64,000 bases of DNA from Anatilimnocola aggregata. Lineage in GTDB: Bacteria > Planctomycetota > Planctomycetia > Pirellulales > Pirellulaceae. Shown in pieces: positions 34,545 to 43,318 of this stretch. The position numbers and the translations under genes were made by a program. The notes below the pieces were generated by a model. It saw only the letters and a program-made list of their open reading frames with translations. It ran no database searches and was not told the origin of the DNA. The stretch covers positions 7,192,001 through 7,256,000 of the forward strand of contig NZ_CP036274.1 in the NCBI RefSeq assembly GCF_007747655.1. Direction: 5' to 3'. Position 1 is the stretch's first letter. The number at the start of each line of letters is the position of its first letter.

Positions 34545-35897
34545 ATGCGTTATCGCTGGCTCTTCATCGCGGTGCTGATTGTCGTAGGCGGTGGTTTGGG
34601 CATTCGCCAGTTCATCGCCCACAATCGTGCGAAAGAGCGGCTGCAGGCCTGGCAAGCGGAACAAGAGCGAGAACAACGGCTCGACCGCCCAGTGAAAATC
34701 AGTTTCGGGGCTTCGGTCGAATTGACGACGTGGCTCGATGAATGGTCGCAGCAGACTGGCATCAAAGCTACCTTCGTAGAGTCCGCTCCGGTCAGCGGCT
34801 TCGGGAACCCCATGGTGGGGCCAGTTTGCTACGACGGGTCACACCACATCGCCCTCGATCTTCCCCAACTCCCAGCACGTGAGGCGCTGCGGGCCTTCGC
34901 TGCTTATTGCAATTGCAGTTGGCATCTGGATCAGAGAGGAGATCTATCGGTGTACGCGAGCGCAGACGAAGCGCCGCTTGTCACCCGTACCTATCTGCTC
35001 CCCGCTCAGCTGAATGAAAACCAGCAAGAAGACTTTGCAGATGTGTTCGCCTACGCTCCGGCCTCCGATTCGTGGGATGTTGTTGGCGGCCGTGGTGGCA
35101 AAGTGCTGACGCCGGGAACGTTGACGGTCGTTCATCATGCGGATGCCCAGCAGCAAATCAACACGTTCTATCGCGCGCTGGTGCCGCTGCTTGAGCAGTC
35201 GAGCGAACTCACCCCCGCTGCCTGGCTGGTTGATGATCCCCGGTTACAGCCGGTGCCGATCTGTGAAAACCCAGCAGCGTTCGCGAGGCTGCTGACAGCT
35301 TTGCAGCAGAAAGTCTCGTTCAACGTGGTCGACATGCCTGCGCAGGACTTCGCGAACAAGATCGGTGAGAAGCTAGGCGTGCCGGTGAACATCGACCCGC
35401 TAACCGGACCGTTCTACGCCACCACAGTCACCCTGCGTCTGAACAACATCTCGCTGCGCTCGTTACTTGATATCCTGCTGCGCGAGCGCAATTTGGCCTA
35501 CGTGCCGATCGCCAGCGGGCAGGCACTTTTGATTACCAACGAAGATCAACTTCAAGAGCAACGATATCTGACGACCTGCGCCTATCAAGTACACGATCTG
35601 GCCAGCACAGCGATTGGCGAACCAGATCTCGATCCGCTGGCCGAGCTCATCGTAACTACCATCGAGACTGACGCCTGGGAAGATGTGGGTGGAACGGGAA
35701 GCATCAATTACGTGTCAGACTCGCCGCTCCTGGTGATTGCAACCACGCTTCACAATCATCAGCGGATTCAAGGTTTGCTGGCCGCGCTGCGCAAGGCGAA
35801 GTTGGTTCCGTTGCCTGTAGGTTCCAAGCGTACGCACCCGAAACGCGGGCTGGATTTGCGCGGCCTCCCCTTCTCCATCGTTCCTATCGTTGGTTAG
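34545..35897 (+). CDS. Membrane-anchored protein with duplicated secretin/STN-like domains
   Basis: 450 residues from the ATG at 34545. One N-terminal membrane segment (YRWLFIAVLIVVGGGLGI) is followed by a periplasmic part. The sequence splits into two similar halves. Each has an STN/secretin-N-like beginning (VELTTWLDEWSQQTGIKATF; FANKIGEKLGVPVNIDP) and a later strand pair (DSWDVVGGRGGKV...GTLTVVHHADAQQQI; DAWEDVGGTGSI...SPLLVIATTLHNHQRI). These resemble secretin N-domains without the pore domain. The gene stands 68 bp after the esterase gene and 65 bp before the MORN/HEAT gene on the same strand. No function can be assigned. Confidence 0.65.
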   Translation: MRYRWLFIAVLIVVGGGLGIRQFIAHNRAKERLQAWQAEQEREQRLDRPVKISFGASVELTTWLDEWSQQTGIKATFVESAPVSGFGNPMVGPVCYDGSHHIALDLPQLPAREALRAFAAYCNCSWHLDQRGDLSVYASADEAPLVTRTYLLPAQLNENQQEDFADVFAYAPASDSWDVVGGRGGKVLTPGTLTVVHHADAQQQINTFYRALVPLLEQSSELTPAAWLVDDPRLQPVPICENPAAFARLLTALQQKVSFNVVDMPAQDFANKIGEKLGVPVNIDPLTGPFYATTVTLRLNNISLRSLLDILLRERNLAYVPIASGQALLITNEDQLQEQRYLTTCAYQVHDLASTAIGEPDLDPLAELIVTTIETDAWEDVGGTGSINYVSDSPLLVIATTLHNHQRIQGLLAALRKAKLVPLPVGSKRTHPKRGLDLRGLPFSIVPIVG

Positions 35898-35962
35898 CGA
35901 CCTCAATTCAGTTCTGCATTCTGCGTTCTACATTCTGACTTCGATCCTTGAGAAGATCTCCC

Positions 35963-37672
35963 ATGTCGAGCGAATCGAAACCAACGAAACGACCCTGGTA
36001 CCGCCGCATTCGGCTGTGGCAGTTCAGTCTGCGGACGCTGCTGCTGTTGATGGGAGTCGTGAGCGTAGCCTGTTGGTACTGGCTGCGGCCGGAACAGCTC
36101 GAAGAGAAGTTGGCGAGTGGCGAGTTGATCTTAAGGCGGGAGTATCGGCAGAATGGCTTCGAGACAGAGCCGTTTCTTTCCGGCCAGTACAATGTGCCTA
36201 CGCCCAATCCGCAGCCTGCTCCCAAACCCAAACTTGCAAATGTGGGTTATTGGCAATTGCGTAGTTTTGCCGGCGATCCTGTTGTTAGCGGCCAATACCG
36301 CAAAGGTAAGCAGCACGGTGCCTGGACTTCGTATTATCCCAATGGTCGCGTCGCCACGCAGGGCACAATGCGAGAAGGGATGCGATTGGGAGTCTGGAAG
36401 ACGTGGTCGCAGTCGGGAAAGTTGCTAAGTGAAGTGAAGTATGAGGCCGCGGCGAACTTGCAACCCCGGTTTGAAGTAAGTCGTCATCCGCCCGTTGCTG
36501 CCTACCGGCAATCCGGTTTGCAGGTTGGACTGGTTTATCTCGTGGAGACGAAGCTACCGGTCAGCTTTTTGCAAGGGGAAGCGCGCACCTGGCACGACAA
36601 TGGCCGCCGCAAAACCGCGGGCAACTATGCGAATAACCAGAAGGTTGGCGAGTGGACAACTTGGAATGAACAGGGAAAACTAATCGCGCGAGGCGAGTAT
36701 CGCCGCGGAATCCAGGAAGGGATCTGGGAAGTTCTCGATCCGGAAACAAACCAGCTGGCAAGAGTCGAGTTTGTGCGCGGCCTGCGGAAGAGCCAGGCTG
36801 AGGAGCAAGGCCGCCTGCTGGCGAAGCGACTGGAACAAACAACCAATCGAGATAAGCAGCTCAAGTGCCTGGAGTTAGCCGCTCAGTTTGGTCCTGTGGC
36901 CTTGCCGCTGCTCGAAAAGTTCGTGGATCGGGACGATCCGCAAGTTCAATTCACAGCCATCATGAGTTGCACTAGCTGTGCGGAAGATGCGGCCCCGTGG
37001 AAGGAGCAGTTAATCAAACTAGCCGAGAACAGCGACCCTGAGTTTGCAGCTGAAGTGCGCTGGAGCATGTTTCAGGTGTTTCCCGACCAGCGGCAGTCGC
37101 TCCTCCCTGTGATCCTGCACGACATCGAGCTGGCAGCAACCACCGACTGGCAAGCTGCGCTGGAGCAGGTGAAGTCGCTGTATGTGGCCATGCCGGCCGA
37201 TCGGGCGGAGACCTTCGCGCTGTTCCTGAAGATCGCCGCCGACCACGAAGCGGAGTGGTTTAGTGATAGTTGGGCCCATTTCGTGATGGCCGAGTTCCGA
37301 CCGTTCGTATGCTGCTGGGGCATGGCTCAGCCGGCTTCCACCGCGAGCGCCGTTCGTTGGCCCGGTGACTTAACGCCGCACTTGAAAACAGCCTTGGAGC
37401 AGGGCGATCCGAATGTGCGGCTGGCAGCGGTCTGGGTGCTGCACATTCTGATTCGGGATGCAGCGATGCAGCTCCCTCTCGCGCCGGGAGCGCAGCCACC
37501 TGCCAATCCGCGCTTTAAAATTCCCGAGCAACTGGTTCCGCTCGTCGAACGAGCCCGGCAAGACGCCGATCCGAAAGTTGCCGAGCGAGCTGCCGAAGTA
37601 GATGCAGCCGTGACATTCATGCGTCAGGGCATCGGCCCGGGAGGCTGGGGAGGCGGTGGGGGAGTGTTTTGA
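35963..37672 (+). CDS. Membrane-anchored MORN-like and HEAT-like repeat protein
   Basis: 569 residues. A cytoplasmic head of ~20 residues and one membrane helix (FSLRTLLLLMGVVSVACWYW) precede MORN-2-type repeats (for example KGKQHGAWTSYYPNGRVATQG, and EGEARTWHDNG-like copies) over about 75-265. A helical HEAT-like region follows (about 285-540), and the protein ends in a Gly-rich GPGGWGGGGGVF. MORN-2 repeats occur in YwqK-like proteins and in lipid-binding or adaptor proteins; no enzyme motif is visible. ATG 35963 was preferred over ATG 35948. Confidence 0.72.
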   Translation: MSSESKPTKRPWYRRIRLWQFSLRTLLLLMGVVSVACWYWLRPEQLEEKLASGELILRREYRQNGFETEPFLSGQYNVPTPNPQPAPKPKLANVGYWQLRSFAGDPVVSGQYRKGKQHGAWTSYYPNGRVATQGTMREGMRLGVWKTWSQSGKLLSEVKYEAAANLQPRFEVSRHPPVAAYRQSGLQVGLVYLVETKLPVSFLQGEARTWHDNGRRKTAGNYANNQKVGEWTTWNEQGKLIARGEYRRGIQEGIWEVLDPETNQLARVEFVRGLRKSQAEEQGRLLAKRLEQTTNRDKQLKCLELAAQFGPVALPLLEKFVDRDDPQVQFTAIMSCTSCAEDAAPWKEQLIKLAENSDPEFAAEVRWSMFQVFPDQRQSLLPVILHDIELAATTDWQAALEQVKSLYVAMPADRAETFALFLKIAADHEAEWFSDSWAHFVMAEFRPFVCCWGMAQPASTASAVRWPGDLTPHLKTALEQGDPNVRLAAVWVLHILIRDAAMQLPLAPGAQPPANPRFKIPEQLVPLVERARQDADPKVAERAAEVDAAVTFMRQGIGPGGWGGGGGVF

Positions 37673-37706
37673 GTTTCAACCCGAGTTTCAACCCGAGTTT
37701 CAACTC
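37671..37706 (+). repeat. 12-bp tandem repeat, three copies
   Basis: GAGTTTCAACCC is repeated in tandem at 37671 and 37683, with a third, slightly changed copy at 37695. It begins inside the stop codon region of the MORN/HEAT gene. A simple slippage product is the likely explanation. Confidence 0.75.
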
Positions 37707-37744
37707 CAGCACCTCGCTCGTAACTTCCCCCTGCACAAGAAAGC

Positions 37745-37772
37745 AAAAAGCCCCCGGTCATGGACCGGGGGC
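37745..37772 (-). terminator. Rho-independent terminator for the cysteine-rich gene
   Basis: GCCCCCGGTC (37750-37759) and GACCGGGGGC (37763-37772) form a perfect 10-bp stem with a 3-nt loop. On the minus strand it is followed by TTTTTGC. It sits 87 bp after the stop codon of the minus-strand gene at 37859. Confidence 0.85.
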
Positions 37773-37858
37773 CTCTTGTATTCAGCAGAGGTTACTGTTC
37801 GTCGCAGTGGAGTATGCGAGAGCGAGCAACCCGTTTTACTCAGACTAACCAATTCAGA

Positions 37859-38356
37859 CTACGAGCAACCGCAACCACCGCAAACCGGGGCTGGGGCACA
37901 GCAAACTGGCTTGCAGCAGCGAGTCTTGCAGCAGCGTTGCTTGCAGCACTTAGGAGCGCAGCACTTCGGAGCTTTGCAGCAACGAGTCTTGCAGCAGCGT
38001 TGCTTGCAGCACTTAGGAGCGCAGCAGCTAGGAGCAACTTCGCAACCGCAAGTAGGAGCAGCAGCGGCACAGGTCGGAGCAGCAGCTTCGCAAGTCGGGG
38101 CGGGGGCGGCACAGGTCGGGGCGGGAGCGGCGCAGCTAGGAGCAGCGGCGGCGCAACCCATGTCGCAGCTATTGCCGCAAGCAGGCTTGCAGCAACGGCT
38201 ATGACGGCACTTCTTCACTTTGTAGCAGCAGGTCGGCTGGCAGCAAGCTGGAGCAGCTTCGCAGCCGCAGCCACCGAGGAAATCGAACGCCGAAGCGCTC
38301 GACGCGATACAGAACAACGCAACAGCAACGCAAGCACCAACGATACGGCTCTTCAT
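37859..38356 (-). CDS. Exported cysteine/alanine/proline-rich repeat protein
   Basis: 165 residues from the ATG at 38356, with GAGGAG 6 nt upstream and a clear signal peptide (KSRIVGACVAVALFCIASSA, cut near SAFA). The mature part has a CC-rich section (CCQPTCCYKVKKC), then CAAPAPT-type repeats, then two near-identical copies of CCAPKCCKQRCCKTRCCK (a 63-bp DNA repeat), ending GGCGCS. Roughly a quarter of the mature residues are Cys. Such a protein could form disulphide cross-links in the cell envelope or bind metal; the first fits better with the signal peptide. No family recognised. Confidence 0.78.
   Translation of the reverse strand: MKSRIVGACVAVALFCIASSASAFDFLGGCGCEAAPACCQPTCCYKVKKCRHSRCCKPACGNSCDMGCAAAAPSCAAPAPTCAAPAPTCEAAAPTCAAAAPTCGCEVAPSCCAPKCCKQRCCKTRCCKAPKCCAPKCCKQRCCKTRCCKPVCCAPAPVCGGCGCS
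37912..38029. repeat. 63-bp direct repeat inside the cysteine-rich gene
   Basis: A block beginning GAGTCTTGCAGCAGCGTTGC at 37921 recurs at 37984 (63 bp apart) with no mismatch for about 44 nt. It encodes the duplicated CCKQRCCKTRCCK segment and keeps the reading frame (21 codons). Confidence 0.8.
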
Positions 38357-38864
38357 GGAAAACTCCTCAAGACCAAAAAACACAGGGAGACGGAAACGGA
38401 AACAACGGGAACTACGTGGTCGCCGGAACCGCCGGCCCCGCGTGCTCTTGAGCAGTGCGGCAGGCCGTGACTCTGACGTTCAGCGACTGACCGGTAATTG
38501 CTTACCGACCTGGAAGTGCTATCGTCGCCGCTGCTTGCCCCGCTTAACCAATCGATAGATTTCAAGTCATTTTCTCCAAGTCCCCGGGCCGTCTGCGTGG
38601 TGCTTAGCGATTGCGCCGTGTGCGCCTGTCAGAGACATCGCCCAAGCTGGGGGCTGCTGGGGTATCGAACGTGTTTCCGCCGACAATGACTAAGTCTGCT
38701 GCGGAATTCCGCACCGGCCCGGCCGACTGCGTGAGTCCGCTCGTGACCTAGCTTTGTGCAGTACAGAAATCGAGTAGGCACCGATCGCGCACGCTCGAAT
38801 CGTTCGTAACGACTATCCGGCCCGCTGCCGTTCCAGCGGGTCCACGATGTGAACAGGGGGCGAA
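38357..38864. other. Divergent intergenic region, about 510 bp
   Basis: Lies between the cysteine-rich gene (-) and the Hpt gene (+) and should hold both promoters. It contains the 12-bp palindrome GCGGAATTCCGC near 38700 and a small hairpin CCCGCTG/CAGCGGG (38821-38840). No gene seen. Confidence 0.5.
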
Positions 38865-39209
38865 ATGTCGCCAGTAGAAACAGCCAAGGCAGATGATTGC
38901 TACTACTCCCCGCTGTGCGAGGACGCCGATCTTACGGAACTCGTGCAGCAGTTCGTTGACGAACTTCCCAGCCGCATCGTCCAACTGCATCACTGCCTGG
39001 ACGACCGCCAATGGAGCAACCTGGCCCGCTACGCCCATCAACTGAAGGGGGCAGGTGGCAGCTATGGCTTCCCGCAAATCACTCCCGTGGCCGCCCGGCT
39101 CGAACTCCTCGCCAAACAGTTCGCCGACGAACTGGCCATCCGCAGCGCCCTGGACGATCTGGTGATCGTCATCAGCAAGATCCGAGCTGGGACGGTTCAC
39201 CGGCAATAG
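38865..39209 (+). CDS. Stand-alone Hpt phosphotransfer protein
   Basis: 114 residues forming one four-helix Hpt domain. YAHQLKGAGGSYGF holds the phospho-accepting His58 and the glycines that shape the site. There is no kinase or receiver domain in the same protein. Hpt proteins shuttle phosphate between hybrid kinases and response regulators. No kinase partner is adjacent, so it is an orphan. The ATG follows AGGGGG. Confidence 0.88.
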   Translation: MSPVETAKADDCYYSPLCEDADLTELVQQFVDELPSRIVQLHHCLDDRQWSNLARYAHQLKGAGGSYGFPQITPVAARLELLAKQFADELAIRSALDDLVIVISKIRAGTVHRQ

Positions 39210-39303
39210 GCCGGCCGGATTCGAGAATTCAGCCCGCAAACGGCAATAATCGTCACGATCTGCGCGTCTGTAGTTAGCAACTACAGCAGAATCGAGGCGG
39301 GCA

Positions 39304-40128
39304 ATGACGTGGCAACTGAGCGGGCAGCGTTTCTTGTGGTGCAGCCTTGTTTTAGGCCTGGTCGGCGGAATAATTTCGACCACCTTGGCCCAAAATAAGA
39401 ATCAGCCAAAAAAGAAGAATGACGAAGCGGAAATTCGGGCTGCCCAGGCGAAGCTGGAAGACGCCAAAAAGGACGCCGCCGATGCGCAAAGGGACTTTCA
39501 AACGGCCCGGCAACAGGTCGAGAAAGTCCGCAGCAGCTTGATTGCCTTGCGGCGCAAGATTGAAGATCAGGCCGAAGATTCCGGCAAGTTGAAACAGGCT
39601 CACGAGCGGGTCGATCGCGCGAAGGCCAGCTTGCAGCCCCTTATCGAGCCCATCTTGGCAGAAGTGCAGAAATCTCCCGAGTACCTGGCGGCTGCCAAAC
39701 AGCGCGACGAGTTGCGCAATCAGCTGCAATCTTTAGCCGCGACAGAAGCCTTGCAACGCCCGGTAATTGCCAAGCAAATTGCGGACGCGGAAGGGGCGCT
39801 CAGAAAACTCGAAGCGGCTGAACTCGCCAAACACCCCAAGCTTGTGCAGCAGAAAGAAGCGTTGGCGCAAGCCGAGGCTGACTTGCGCACTGCCTTAGCA
39901 GCCGCTGACGATGTGCTGCTGAAAGACAGTCGCTATGCCGCTGCCAAGCGCGAACTTGACCAGGCCGAAGGCAAAGCCGACGCAGCTCAATCGCGCGCGG
40001 TTGCCAAACAAAAAGCAGTCGCTGCTGCGCAAAATAAGGTTCAAGGCGAGATTGCGGAAGAACGTCGCGAAGACGCGCGCGAGCGGGCTCAGCAGCAAAA
40101 AAAGAAGAACGACAAGAAGAAAAAATAG
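39304..40128 (+). CDS. Exported long coiled-coil protein
   Basis: 274 residues. A signal peptide or membrane anchor (FLWCSLVLGLVGGIISTTLA, about 11-30) precedes a basic stretch (KNQPKKKNDE) and a continuous Ala/Glu/Lys/Gln-rich coiled coil (about 40-260), ending in a Lys-rich tail (QQKKKNDKKKK). No enzymatic motif is present. It resembles generic planctomycete periplasmic coiled-coil proteins. It is 94 bp downstream of the Hpt gene; a functional link is not evident. Confidence 0.72.
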   Translation: MTWQLSGQRFLWCSLVLGLVGGIISTTLAQNKNQPKKKNDEAEIRAAQAKLEDAKKDAADAQRDFQTARQQVEKVRSSLIALRRKIEDQAEDSGKLKQAHERVDRAKASLQPLIEPILAEVQKSPEYLAAAKQRDELRNQLQSLAATEALQRPVIAKQIADAEGALRKLEAAELAKHPKLVQQKEALAQAEADLRTALAAADDVLLKDSRYAAAKRELDQAEGKADAAQSRAVAKQKAVAAAQNKVQGEIAEERREDARERAQQQKKKNDKKKK

Positions 40129-40138
40129 CGGCCACGTT

Positions 40139-40160
40139 CTCGCTCGCGGAGAGCGGGTTT
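40139..40160 (+). terminator. Hairpin after the coiled-coil gene
   Basis: CTCGCTC (40139-40145) pairs with GAGCGGG (40151-40157) with one G-T pair and a 5-nt loop, followed by TTTGCTGTTT. It lies between convergent genes. Termination is plausible but the stem is short. Confidence 0.5.
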
Positions 40161-40170
40161 GCTGTTTCAC

Positions 40171-41589
40171 TTAGTCATTCGATTGCGCACTCTCAGGCGC
40201 AGCAGGTTCAGGCGCTGCCCCGCCCGCATCAAGCAGTATTGCGACCTGCAGATCGCCCATCACATTCACGGCGGAACGCAGGCGGGCGATGATAAAATCG
40301 ATGCTCAGCACGATTGGAAACGCAAATTTCACCGTCTCATCGGAAAGGTTCGCTGCCCTCAGCACGAGCGTAAGAATGATTAAGCCTGAGTTGGGAATTC
40401 CAGCGATTCCCATACTGCCGGCGAGTGCGGCCAGCAAGATCGAAATCTGCGCGCCGAGCGATAGATCCATGCCGGCGACCTGTGCAATGAAGAGCGCCGT
40501 CATGGCTTCATAGAGCGTAATGCCATCGTTGTTGAAATTGGTTCCAACGCAGGCCGACAGCCGGGCAGAAGAATCACTAACGCCCATTCGCTCAAGCGCC
40601 TGCAAGGTCAGAGGGGCAGTCGCGAGACTGCTATTGATTGAGAAGCCGGTCAGAATCGCGCTCGCGCCTTCGCGAAAATAGATTGCCGGCGATTTCCCGC
40701 CGATGAGCCACGCCGAGAGCGGGTAATAGATCAAGGAGTGAATCGACAGCGCAGTCACCGTGGTCAGGAAGAAGACCCCTACGAGCTTGAAGGTTTCCAG
40801 CCCTGACGTTCCCACAACCCCGATCACTGCCAGGCAAATTGCATAGGGCGCCAGTTCGATCAGCCAGAAGAGCATTTTCAGGATGATCTGATAGCAGGCG
40901 ATGATGAGGTGGTCGAAGGTCAGCACCGCAGCTTGCAGTTCGGGATCGGCAGCCGCCTTCAGCGACCGGAGCGCTGCGCCGACGAGAATCGCCAGCACAG
41001 CGACGGTCAGCACCATGTTGTCTGTGAAAGGCTGGAGGAAGCTCTTGGGGATGTAGGAGCGGACCAATTCGAGCGGCGAGAGCGATTTCTTGCTCGCCTG
41101 CTCGGTGACGAGTTTCAGTTTCTTCTGGTCGGCTGTTTCCTCCGCAGACGAAGCAGCGTTCTGCTGATACTCGGCAAAGGCTCCCGACCAGGCTTTGCCC
41201 GGTTGCCACGTATTCAGGATTACGAGACCGATGACGAATGCCACGGCAATGTTCACCAGGCAGATGGTGAACATCTTCACCCCTTGGCGCGCCGTGATCA
41301 CGGTGCGGATGAAGGCTTCAGCGACGGCGAAAAAAATCAACGGCGTCGCCAGCGCCGTCAGCAGGTCGATATACATGCTGGCAATCGAGCCGAGGTCGGC
41401 CGTCGTCCAACGCAGCAAAATCTCGCGTGGCTTGAACGAACCATCGAGCTGTTTGACTGCTGGAAATGAGATTCCAATTACGGTTCCCAGCACCACGCCC
41501 AGCAGCACGCGCAAATAAAGCGGCCAGCAGAGTGGATTCCACTTGGGGGCGCGCGTCGCCTGTCCCTGAGTTGCTTCATTGGCCGACAT
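40171..41589 (-). CDS. Dicarboxylate/amino acid:cation symporter (DAACS/SLC1 family)
   Basis: 472 residues, with about eight membrane segments plus re-entrant loops expected. Start ATG 41589. The family signature shows in MYIDLLTALATPLIFFAVAEAF and GTNFNNDGITLYEAM, which corresponds to the usual GATxNMDGTAxY substrate/sodium motif with an unusual NNDG in place of NMDG. SLC1 transporters bring in glutamate, aspartate or C4-dicarboxylates with Na+ or H+. A loop of about 60 residues (about 130-195) is longer than usual. The substrate is not resolved. Confidence 0.9.
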   Translation of the reverse strand: MSANEATQGQATRAPKWNPLCWPLYLRVLLGVVLGTVIGISFPAVKQLDGSFKPREILLRWTTADLGSIASMYIDLLTALATPLIFFAVAEAFIRTVITARQGVKMFTICLVNIAVAFVIGLVILNTWQPGKAWSGAFAEYQQNAASSAEETADQKKLKLVTEQASKKSLSPLELVRSYIPKSFLQPFTDNMVLTVAVLAILVGAALRSLKAAADPELQAAVLTFDHLIIACYQIILKMLFWLIELAPYAICLAVIGVVGTSGLETFKLVGVFFLTTVTALSIHSLIYYPLSAWLIGGKSPAIYFREGASAILTGFSINSSLATAPLTLQALERMGVSDSSARLSACVGTNFNNDGITLYEAMTALFIAQVAGMDLSLGAQISILLAALAGSMGIAGIPNSGLIILTLVLRAANLSDETVKFAFPIVLSIDFIIARLRSAVNVMGDLQVAILLDAGGAAPEPAAPESAQSND

Positions 41590-41837
41590 CGTCGTTCGCT
41601 CTCAGCGCGGAGGGGTGATTTTGTGTGCCCAGCATAACATCGACAAATGGTGACGGGGCGAACCTGTCACAGCCGAGGTCAAACTCCCCGCCCACGGCAC
41701 CCACCTACCCCGAATAAGCGTTACGGCTAATTTTGGGCTTAATTTCCATTATTTTCAGTTTGAAGCAAATTGCTGGCGTTGCTACGCTACCCACTCAGTA
41801 CTCCGCCCTTTTCCGCTCTCTGTTCTTAAGGGCCTCC

Positions 41838-42788
41838 ATGATTCGCCTCTCTCGTCTGCTTTGCCCTGGTATTCGCAATCGCTCGTTGGGGTTCACACTC
41901 GTCGAACTGCTAGTGGTCATCGCCATCATTGGTGTCCTCGTGGCACTATTGCTCCCCGCGGTCCAATCGGCCCGCGAAGCGGCGCGACGCACGCAGTGCC
42001 TGAATCACATGCGGCAGTGGGGCATCGGCATGCACAATCACGTCGATACCTATCAGACCTTGCCCTATGCGGCCAAATCGAATCCCCGCTCGGTCTGGGT
42101 GATGCAACTCTGGCCGTACGTAGAGCAGAAGGCCCTGTACGAAAAGTACGACTTCACCGTCGGCTTTGAGGTCGCTCCCAATACGGTCTCGGGTTCGGAG
42201 CTGTCGCCGATGGGAACGCGGGTCAAAATCTATTACTGCCCCAGCGATCGGCAAAATGCGATGCAACTCGCTCCCGGCGATCCTTACATTCGCGCGAAAG
42301 GAAACTATCACCTCAACTGGGGCGATGTAATGCAGCCGACGTCGACCGGTGCTCCCGACGCGTTCAGTCCGTTCGGCTACACCGACTTCGCCACAACCAG
42401 CAAACCGCGGATCACGCGACTTGGCGAGATTACGGACGGAACTTCGAACACGATGTTGCTCTCCGAGATGCGAGCTCCCCTGAGCAATGTGCAGCAGGAT
42501 CATCGCGGCGATTTTCTCAACAACGATGAAGTTTGCACGTACTTTACCACTATCGATACTCCCAACTCGTCCGTTCCCGATGTCATGGCTCCTGGCTTTT
42601 GCGTCAGCGATCCACAGAGAAATCTGCCGTGCACCACCGGCGCGAATCGCAAAAAAGCAGCACGCAGTCAGCATCCTGGCGGCGTGAACGTAATGATTGC
42701 CGATGGCGCTGCCTCATTCATCTCGAACACGATTAGCTTGAACGTTTGGCGGGCGATGGGAACCATGAACGGTGGCGAGCCGTTTTAG
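41838..42788 (+). CDS. DUF1559 prepilin-like protein
   Basis: 316 residues. [20 protein letters not shown] is the N-terminal methylation motif, followed by [20 protein letters not shown], the planctomycete DUF1559 hallmark. The later part holds the DUF1559 beta domain ([28 protein letters not shown]). The protein should be processed by prepilin peptidase and may form surface pilin-like structures. ATG 41838 was chosen because the signal begins there. It is followed 22 bp later by a small lipoprotein gene, a common pairing in this phylum. Confidence 0.93.
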   Translation: MIRLSRLLCPGIRNRSLGFTLVELLVVIAIIGVLVALLLPAVQSAREAARRTQCLNHMRQWGIGMHNHVDTYQTLPYAAKSNPRSVWVMQLWPYVEQKALYEKYDFTVGFEVAPNTVSGSELSPMGTRVKIYYCPSDRQNAMQLAPGDPYIRAKGNYHLNWGDVMQPTSTGAPDAFSPFGYTDFATTSKPRITRLGEITDGTSNTMLLSEMRAPLSNVQQDHRGDFLNNDEVCTYFTTIDTPNSSVPDVMAPGFCVSDPQRNLPCTTGANRKKAARSQHPGGVNVMIADGAASFISNTISLNVWRAMGTMNGGEPF

Positions 42789-42810
42789 TCATTCAATTCG
42801 GAGTGATTCT

Positions 42811-43236
42811 GTGCTGTTGATTGTTCGTATTCGCCGCGCCCAATGGCTGGTGATTGTCGCTGCGTTGGCCCTTTGCAGTGGATGCGACTCGGGACCTCAG
42901 ATGGGGACGGTCGAAGGAGAGGTATTGCTCGACGGTCAACCTCTTGCCGAGGGGAACGTGAATCTAGAACCACTCGACGGGAAGACACAGACTGCTGGTT
43001 ATGTGATCAAAAATGGCAAATTCAAACTGAAGATCGGCCTGGGTAAAGCACGCGTGCGAATTACGGCGAACAAAGTGATTGGCGAAGAACCCGTTTATCC
43101 TGGGCAACCCAATAGCCCCATGCGACCAAGGGTGACCGAACTGATTCCCAAGCGGTACAATTCGACTTCTCTTCTCGAGGTCAACGTGGGCGAGGGCGTG
43201 AATCCTGCGAAATTCGAATTGACTAGCGATCCCTAA
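42811..43236 (+). CDS. Small lipoprotein with carboxypeptidase-regulatory-like fold
   Basis: 141 residues. The start is GTG 42811, with GGAG 7 nt upstream. The lipoprotein signal ends in LALCSGC, where the Cys would be acylated. The mature part (VEGEVLLDGQPLAEGNVNLEP) resembles carboxypeptidase-regulatory-like beta sandwiches common in planctomycete lipoproteins. It is co-transcribed with the upstream DUF1559 gene. The role is unknown. Confidence 0.82.
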   Translation: MLLIVRIRRAQWLVIVAALALCSGCDSGPQMGTVEGEVLLDGQPLAEGNVNLEPLDGKTQTAGYVIKNGKFKLKIGLGKARVRITANKVIGEEPVYPGQPNSPMRPRVTELIPKRYNSTSLLEVNVGEGVNPAKFELTSDP

Positions 43237-43318
43237 ACGGAGCCGTTTTTCGTCGGCCGTTGCCATTACGCGGCGTAGTTCCGCGGATTGCGTTGCACAA
43301 CCTCTGCGGCCCGGTCTC

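Noticed and set aside
37912-38029. CRISPR-like repeats
   Set aside because: They keep the reading frame of the Cys-rich protein and encode CCKQRCCKTRCC.
37656-38470. Plus-strand open frames across the Cys-rich gene
   Set aside because: They read Gln/Leu/Ala-rich shadows of the repeats. The minus-strand frame has a signal peptide, GAGGAG site and terminator.
43237-43252. Short hairpin after the lipoprotein gene
   Set aside because: ACGG-AG-CCGT would need a 2-nt loop, too small for a stable terminator.
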